64,000 bases of DNA. It comes from Candidatus Heimdallarchaeota archaeon. GTDB lineage: Archaea; Asgardarchaeota; Heimdallarchaeia; Heimdallarchaeales; Heimdallarchaeaceae. The stretch covers positions 1 to 64,000 of the forward strand of contig JAUVXV010000014.1 of the NCBI GenBank assembly GCA_030603365.1, read 5' to 3'. Both the position numbers and the translations under genes were made by a program. This document shows, one piece after another, positions 59,326 to 64,000 of this stretch. Position 1 is the stretch's first letter; every line of letters begins with the position of its first letter. A model generated the notes under the pieces. The model was not told where the DNA came from, searched no databases, and worked only from the letters and a program-made list of their open reading frames with translations.

Positions 59326-61515
59326 GTGATGAAATTGAGCAGTGAATTCATCAAAAAACTAAATGATTACATGTTTAAAGCAGACTACAAGAAAGCATAT
59401 GATGAAATCGAAAAAACTCAAGCAGACAGATCATATTCAGAAGAAGAACTGTTAATATTGGATTATAAAAGATGCCTAATTCTAAGATATCTTGGTGAGT
59501 TTGAAAAAGTAATTCAAATTTCAAAAACTACTCAAGCAAAAGCAATTAATCAAGCAAACGATCTTGTTCAAATCGATTCCTTGATTTTGGAGATATTTTC
59601 CCATTACAGACTTAATAGGATTGAGCTTGTCCAAAACCTATTAGATAAAGCTGAGTGTCTGTTATCAAAAATTAAAGATAAAGAGATTCCTATAAGAAGA
59701 ACTAAATTGTTGACATACAGGGTTTATGCTTGTATCGCAGAAGGTGAGTTTGAAAGAGCTCAAATTCTTGCTCAAGAAAATTTTACTCTAAGTAGGGAAC
59801 AAAATAATCCTGAACTCATAGCATCTGCATATTATGTCAATGGTTGGGTGAGCATGCATAAAGGCGAGTTGTCAGATGCTATATACAATTACCATGAGAG
59901 TTTAACTATTAGAGAAAAACTCAACAATCACCCATATGATTTAGCTCATTCTTTGTTCGGTCTGGGATATGGTTATAAGAACATAGGTGATTTGGATAAA
60001 GCATATTCGTGTCTTAGTCGATGCAAAGAAATCCGTGAAAAAATAGGTAATCAACAAGACATAGCTTGGACTTTGCTAAACCTTGGAGATGTTTTTTACC
60101 AAAAGAACGAAGTTAAAAAAGCTCAAGAATTTTATGATCATTCTTTGATAATCAATCGTATGATGAACTATACCTTCGGTATTATTTTTTCATTAAGACG
60201 TTTAAGTTCCGTTTATGAGAGTATGAAGGAACCTCAACTAGTAATAGACACACTTGAGAAAGCACTTGAATTTGCAAAGCAGCTAGAAGATGTGGACCCA
60301 GAAGTATACACATTGTTCGATTTGATAAAATACGATATTGAAAACAAACTTGATTCAAATAAGCTCAAAAGCTACCTTTCAAGTTTGAAAAACATAAATC
60401 AGAGGTACAATAACAGAATATTTGATCAGATTTATAGACTCGCCCAAGCCTTAATATTTAACTCAGAAGCTGATAAAAGAAGTCAACTGAAAGCTAGAAA
60501 TCTATTTCGAGAGATTACTGAGGAAGAGATTATGAATTTTGATTACACTCGAATTGCAATGCAGAGATACAGTAAACTGCTTGCAGAGGAATTGAATAGA
60601 TATCTAAGTGATGAGAGTTTATCAAGCCAATTAACAGATCTCTCAGAGAGTATTAATCCAGTAGTGCTCTATAGATCATATTCTATGGTTGCAGAAAATT
60701 TTCTTGATTTGAGTCAAATAGCACTCGAGGAGATTGACATTGATAAAGCTAGAGAGTTATTGAAACGAGCTCAATATCTATGTGATTTTCTAAACTTATA
60801 CAATAAAGGTTCTACTCCTTTCAGGATAATTTATTCATTATTTGTTAAAGAGAGAAACTTAAACGAATTAAGCAAATTTCTAAAGATAACTAAAGGTGCT
60901 TTAAGCAGTCAATTAAAACTTCTAATAGATTTAGACATTGTTAAAATTTCTAGAGAAGAGCAAATAAGATCTGCAACTATGCTCAAAAAATATTACTCCT
61001 TAGGTAACAAAGGTTTTGAATTATTACAACCTTTAAACCTAGAGTTATATAATAGTCTGAATCTCAAAGAGACAAATTCCGATCACTTAGTTGATACTCT
61101 GATGAAACCTAGATTATTGACAAAGATAATTAGAGATGCGACAATACTAACTGATAACTTTCAGAATTTCTTTGAAGAACAAGTTCTTATGAAACCTTCG
61201 AAACCAACAGATGAAGGTTTGAGTGATAAAAACCTTGAAGATGTTAAGAAAATCTTTAGTCAATCAATTGATGTTCAGGTTGAACAATTTCTGCTTTCAG
61301 AAAAACAATATCAAACATATAAGAAACTATGGAAGGAATTTTCTGAAAAGATAAAATCAGAGATTATTAAGGAAAACATTGATTCTGCTGAATACCATGC
61401 AACAGAAAAGCCAATTTATGTTGCTAATCTAGTTCTTCCAATCAGTGATTTAATGGAACTTGAAAGATATCAGCTTAAGAAACGAAAGCAAAATGAGAAA
61501 TCTAATGAAGAATAG
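59326..61515 (+). CDS. TPR-repeat protein with ArsR-type wHTH domain, probable transcriptional regulator
   Basis: TPR-like repeats (ASAYYVNGWVSMHKGELSDAIYNYHESL...AWTLLNLGDVFYQKNEVKKAQEFYDHSL); LNELSKFLKITKGALSSQLKLLIDLDIVKISRE...YYSLGNKG (~60815-61025). Confidence 0.8.
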   Translation: MMKLSSEFIKKLNDYMFKADYKKAYDEIEKTQADRSYSEEELLILDYKRCLILRYLGEFEKVIQISKTTQAKAINQANDLVQIDSLILEIFSHYRLNRIELVQNLLDKAECLLSKIKDKEIPIRRTKLLTYRVYACIAEGEFERAQILAQENFTLSREQNNPELIASAYYVNGWVSMHKGELSDAIYNYHESLTIREKLNNHPYDLAHSLFGLGYGYKNIGDLDKAYSCLSRCKEIREKIGNQQDIAWTLLNLGDVFYQKNEVKKAQEFYDHSLIINRMMNYTFGIIFSLRRLSSVYESMKEPQLVIDTLEKALEFAKQLEDVDPEVYTLFDLIKYDIENKLDSNKLKSYLSSLKNINQRYNNRIFDQIYRLAQALIFNSEADKRSQLKARNLFREITEEEIMNFDYTRIAMQRYSKLLAEELNRYLSDESLSSQLTDLSESINPVVLYRSYSMVAENFLDLSQIALEEIDIDKARELLKRAQYLCDFLNLYNKGSTPFRIIYSLFVKERNLNELSKFLKITKGALSSQLKLLIDLDIVKISREEQIRSATMLKKYYSLGNKGFELLQPLNLELYNSLNLKETNSDHLVDTLMKPRLLTKIIRDATILTDNFQNFFEEQVLMKPSKPTDEGLSDKNLEDVKKIFSQSIDVQVEQFLLSEKQYQTYKKLWKEFSEKIKSEIIKENIDSAEYHATEKPIYVANLVLPISDLMELERYQLKKRKQNEKSNEE

Positions 61516-61527
61516 TTGCTTTCTAGT

Positions 61528-62571
61528 CTACTTCTTTGGCTTTAAAGATCTTCTAAATGCTAGTAATCCTTCTACAACTACAAAGATAAGTGATGAATAA
61601 CTTAAAAACACATTTAGAATAATACGATGATAAAGATCATATGTTCTATCATTTCTCAAATTATAATATATCAAAATATCACCAAGTCTATAGAAAGGTG
61701 AAAAAAAGTCATAGAATTTATTATATTCGAATTCTCCATGTCTTTCAATCCCAAACTGATTTATGATGATTTCTGTTTTGTGAGATCTTAGAGCATTCAT
61801 AACAGCTTCTTCTGAAAAAGAAGAAATATTAAGAGCTGTCCATGCATGTACCCTTCCACCATCTTCTTTTTGAGGAGAATGCATATCTGTTCCAGTAATC
61901 ATTCCAATTGAATCATTGTTCTCTTGAACAAAGTAATATGAATCTTCATCAAAATCAACACCATTTATTACCTCAATGAAATCTACTCCCCAGCTCATTA
62001 GAACATAATTTGGAGGGATATACTCTTCAACAAATCTTCTTGTATATTCTGGGTGGTTAAAAGTTACTGTTCCATTTTGTCTGTGAACTTCATCTATTGC
62101 TTGCTTGATATCTACATTTGTTGGATTTCTTGGTATTTTTAAATTCCATTCTTTAATACCTATGAAATTGAGGTGTACAGTATTAGTTGTCCATTCCATT
62201 CCTTGAATTATGATACACTTATTGGCATATTCAGAAGCTAATATTTGAATTTCATCTGCATTTTTCAGTGTATTATGATCTGTTATAACAACAGCTGTAA
62301 AACCAAGAGCTAAGTGCCATTCTATGTTTTGCTTGAGAGTTAGTTTTCCATCACTATATTTTGAGTGTGAATGTTGATCGAGCAATATATCATAAATTAT
62401 ATCGGTTTGAGGATTGAAAGGAACTGAATTTTCCCAACTATCATCAGAGTAGATATACCTTGGTGCTCCAAAAACTCTAGTTAACACACTAGCACCCAAG
62501 ATAATTCCTACTATAATTACAAATATTAATAGATGAACTGCTATAATTCGGAAATTCTTCAAAAATCCCAT
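61528..62571 (-). CDS. Membrane-anchored PHP-domain metal-dependent phosphoesterase
   Basis: N-terminal TM; LDQHSHSKYSDGKLTLKQNIEWHLALGFTAVVITDHNTL; C-terminal TM. Confidence 0.85.
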   Translation of the reverse strand: MGFLKNFRIIAVHLLIFVIIVGIILGASVLTRVFGAPRYIYSDDSWENSVPFNPQTDIIYDILLDQHSHSKYSDGKLTLKQNIEWHLALGFTAVVITDHNTLKNADEIQILASEYANKCIIIQGMEWTTNTVHLNFIGIKEWNLKIPRNPTNVDIKQAIDEVHRQNGTVTFNHPEYTRRFVEEYIPPNYVLMSWGVDFIEVINGVDFDEDSYYFVQENNDSIGMITGTDMHSPQKEDGGRVHAWTALNISSFSEEAVMNALRSHKTEIIINQFGIERHGEFEYNKFYDFFSPFYRLGDILIYYNLRNDRTYDLYHRIILNVFLSYSSLIFVVVEGLLAFRRSLKPKK

Positions 62572-62639
62572 CTAAAAAATAGATTAGATAGGACTTAAAA
62601 AATATTAGTATAAATCAAAAATGTTGGTAAAAGAAAGAA

Positions 62640-63023
62640 TTACTCATGCTTCTTTCTATGTTGTTCGTGAAATTGTTTCAGGACATTAGATACTTCGGCA
62701 ATAAAATCTACCTTCATTGCAGCAGTTTCATAGAACCTAGCTAGTTTGTTTTCTGAAAGAACAATTGAATCTTCTTCATTGATTTTGTATTCAGAAATCT
62801 CAAAATCAACAATGGGTTCTAGAATCATTTCTGTTGTATTTTCACGACGAAGTCGTTTTAGTTTCTTTATTCTCTTTCGAAATTCTGTAATTTTAGTTTC
62901 ATGAGTAATGTCTTCTTCCGCTGTATAGAGATCCAGCACGTTAGATTCCAGTTCAATAGCAAACTTCAGTATTGCTCCAAGTGTTCCTAGGTTCATAATT
63001 TCACCAAATTCTTCTAAAACCAT
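62640..63023 (-). CDS. Small helical hypothetical protein
   Basis: 127-aa ORF overlapping the aldehyde dehydrogenase 3' end by 10 bp. Confidence 0.6.
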   Translation of the reverse strand: MVLEEFGEIMNLGTLGAILKFAIELESNVLDLYTAEEDITHETKITEFRKRIKKLKRLRRENTTEMILEPIVDFEISEYKINEEDSIVLSENKLARFYETAAMKVDFIAEVSNVLKQFHEQHRKKHE

Positions 63024-64000
63024 CTAGTAATAACTACTTTTTCTTCTGTGAAGAAGTCTACAGCATTTTTACCCTGTCCATGAAGATCTCCTTTGAAACT
63101 ATCCTTCATTCCAGAAAATGGAAAAGAGGATATTGGAGCAGCTACACCTATGTTTATACCAATATTACCTGCTTTAACTCTATACTGATATTCTCTTGCT
63201 GATTTACCACTCGATGTAAATATTGAGGAGGCATTGCCATATGGATTTTTGTGTATAATATCAATAGCTTCATCTAGATTTTGTACTTGTATGATTGGAA
63301 TTACAGGACCAAAAATCTCCTCTTGAGCTATAGTCATTTCAGGAGTAACTTTATCGAAAATTGTGGGCCCTACAAAATATCCATTCTTTAATTTATCTTC
63401 AACTTCAACATCTCTTCCATCTAAGATCAATTCAGCTCCTTCTTCAATTCCTTTTTGGATATATTTCAAGACATTATTCTTACCAACTTCGGAGGCTAAT
63501 GGACCCATCTGGACATCGTCTTCAAGACCATACCCTATCTTTAGTTTCTTAGCTGATTCTAAAATAGCATCTCGTAAAGGCTCATAAATTTCTCCAACCA
63601 CTAATAATACTCCACCAGCAAGGCATCTTTGTCCTGAATTACCATAGAATGTTGTAATAAGATTTGGAACAGTTCTTTCTAGATTTGCATCAGGCATTAC
63701 TGTTATGAAATTCTTTGCTCCACCTTGAACTTGAACTCTTTTTCCTTCCTCTCCACATTTCTTATAGAGAAGTTTACCAACTTTTGTAGAACCAACAAAT
63801 GAAAGACCAACGGTATCTGGACTTTCAATAAGTGTGTTTACAACTTCTGCTCCTCCATGTACCATATTTATCACACCATCTGGCAACCCTAAATCATCAA
63901 GAAGCTCAAACTGCTTAGCCATAGTCATAGGGCATTGTTCAGAAGGTTTCACAATGTAGGTATTTCCAGTAGCAATTGCATAAGGCCAGAACCATGAAGG
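63014..64000 (-). CDS. CoA-acylating methylmalonate-semialdehyde dehydrogenase-type aldehyde dehydrogenase (5' end beyond window)
   Basis: Open frame to the window end PSWFWPYAIATGNTYIVKPSEQCPM; SFVGSTKVGKLLYKKC; NSGQRCLAGGVLLVVG. Confidence 0.9.
   Translation of the reverse strand, partial: PSWFWPYAIATGNTYIVKPSEQCPMTMAKQFELLDDLGLPDGVINMVHGGAEVVNTLIESPDTVGLSFVGSTKVGKLLYKKCGEEGKRVQVQGGAKNFITVMPDANLERTVPNLITTFYGNSGQRCLAGGVLLVVGEIYEPLRDAILESAKKLKIGYGLEDDVQMGPLASEVGKNNVLKYIQKGIEEGAELILDGRDVEVEDKLKNGYFVGPTIFDKVTPEMTIAQEEIFGPVIPIIQVQNLDEAIDIIHKNPYGNASSIFTSSGKSAREYQYRVKAGNIGINIGVAAPISSFPFSGMKDSFKGDLHGQGKNAVDFFTEEKVVITRWF

Overview
AT-rich archaeal chromosome segment. The archaeal-type CoA pathway (phosphopantoate/beta-alanine ligase, pantoate kinase), BRE/TATA-like promoters and many beta-helix surface proteins support this; an Asgard-type archaeon is plausible but not proven. 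No rRNA, tRNA or CRISPR array was recognised. Main contents: a frameshifted TnpB remnant at the left edge; a very large 2-hydroxyacyl-CoA dehydratase activase-like protein; secreted beta-helix, phosphoesterase and other surface proteins with two paralogous membrane-anchored wHTH regulators; a CoA biosynthesis cluster; ferritin; a GDCCVxC protein; a CcrM-like DNA methyltransferase; two S9 peptidases; MMPL, DASS and AEC transporters; a 2-oxoacid:ferredoxin oxidoreductase; bacterial-type PlsY; an S8 protease; a compact serine recombinase; and an oligopeptide ABC transporter locus ending in a TPR-wHTH regulator. The best candidate for an undescribed system is the 49.9-61.5 kb peptide-transport locus. 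It has two near-identical operators (TGTTTAG-N15-CTAAACA) at the same place upstream of BRE/TATA in both promoters, permeases with extra N-terminal membrane modules (a triplicated one in the OppC-like subunit), and a downstream TPR-wHTH protein. A second candidate is a pair of otherwise unrelated small proteins flanking an S8 protease that share a strongly conserved 28-aa C-terminal module. All calls were made by eye, with no database searches.
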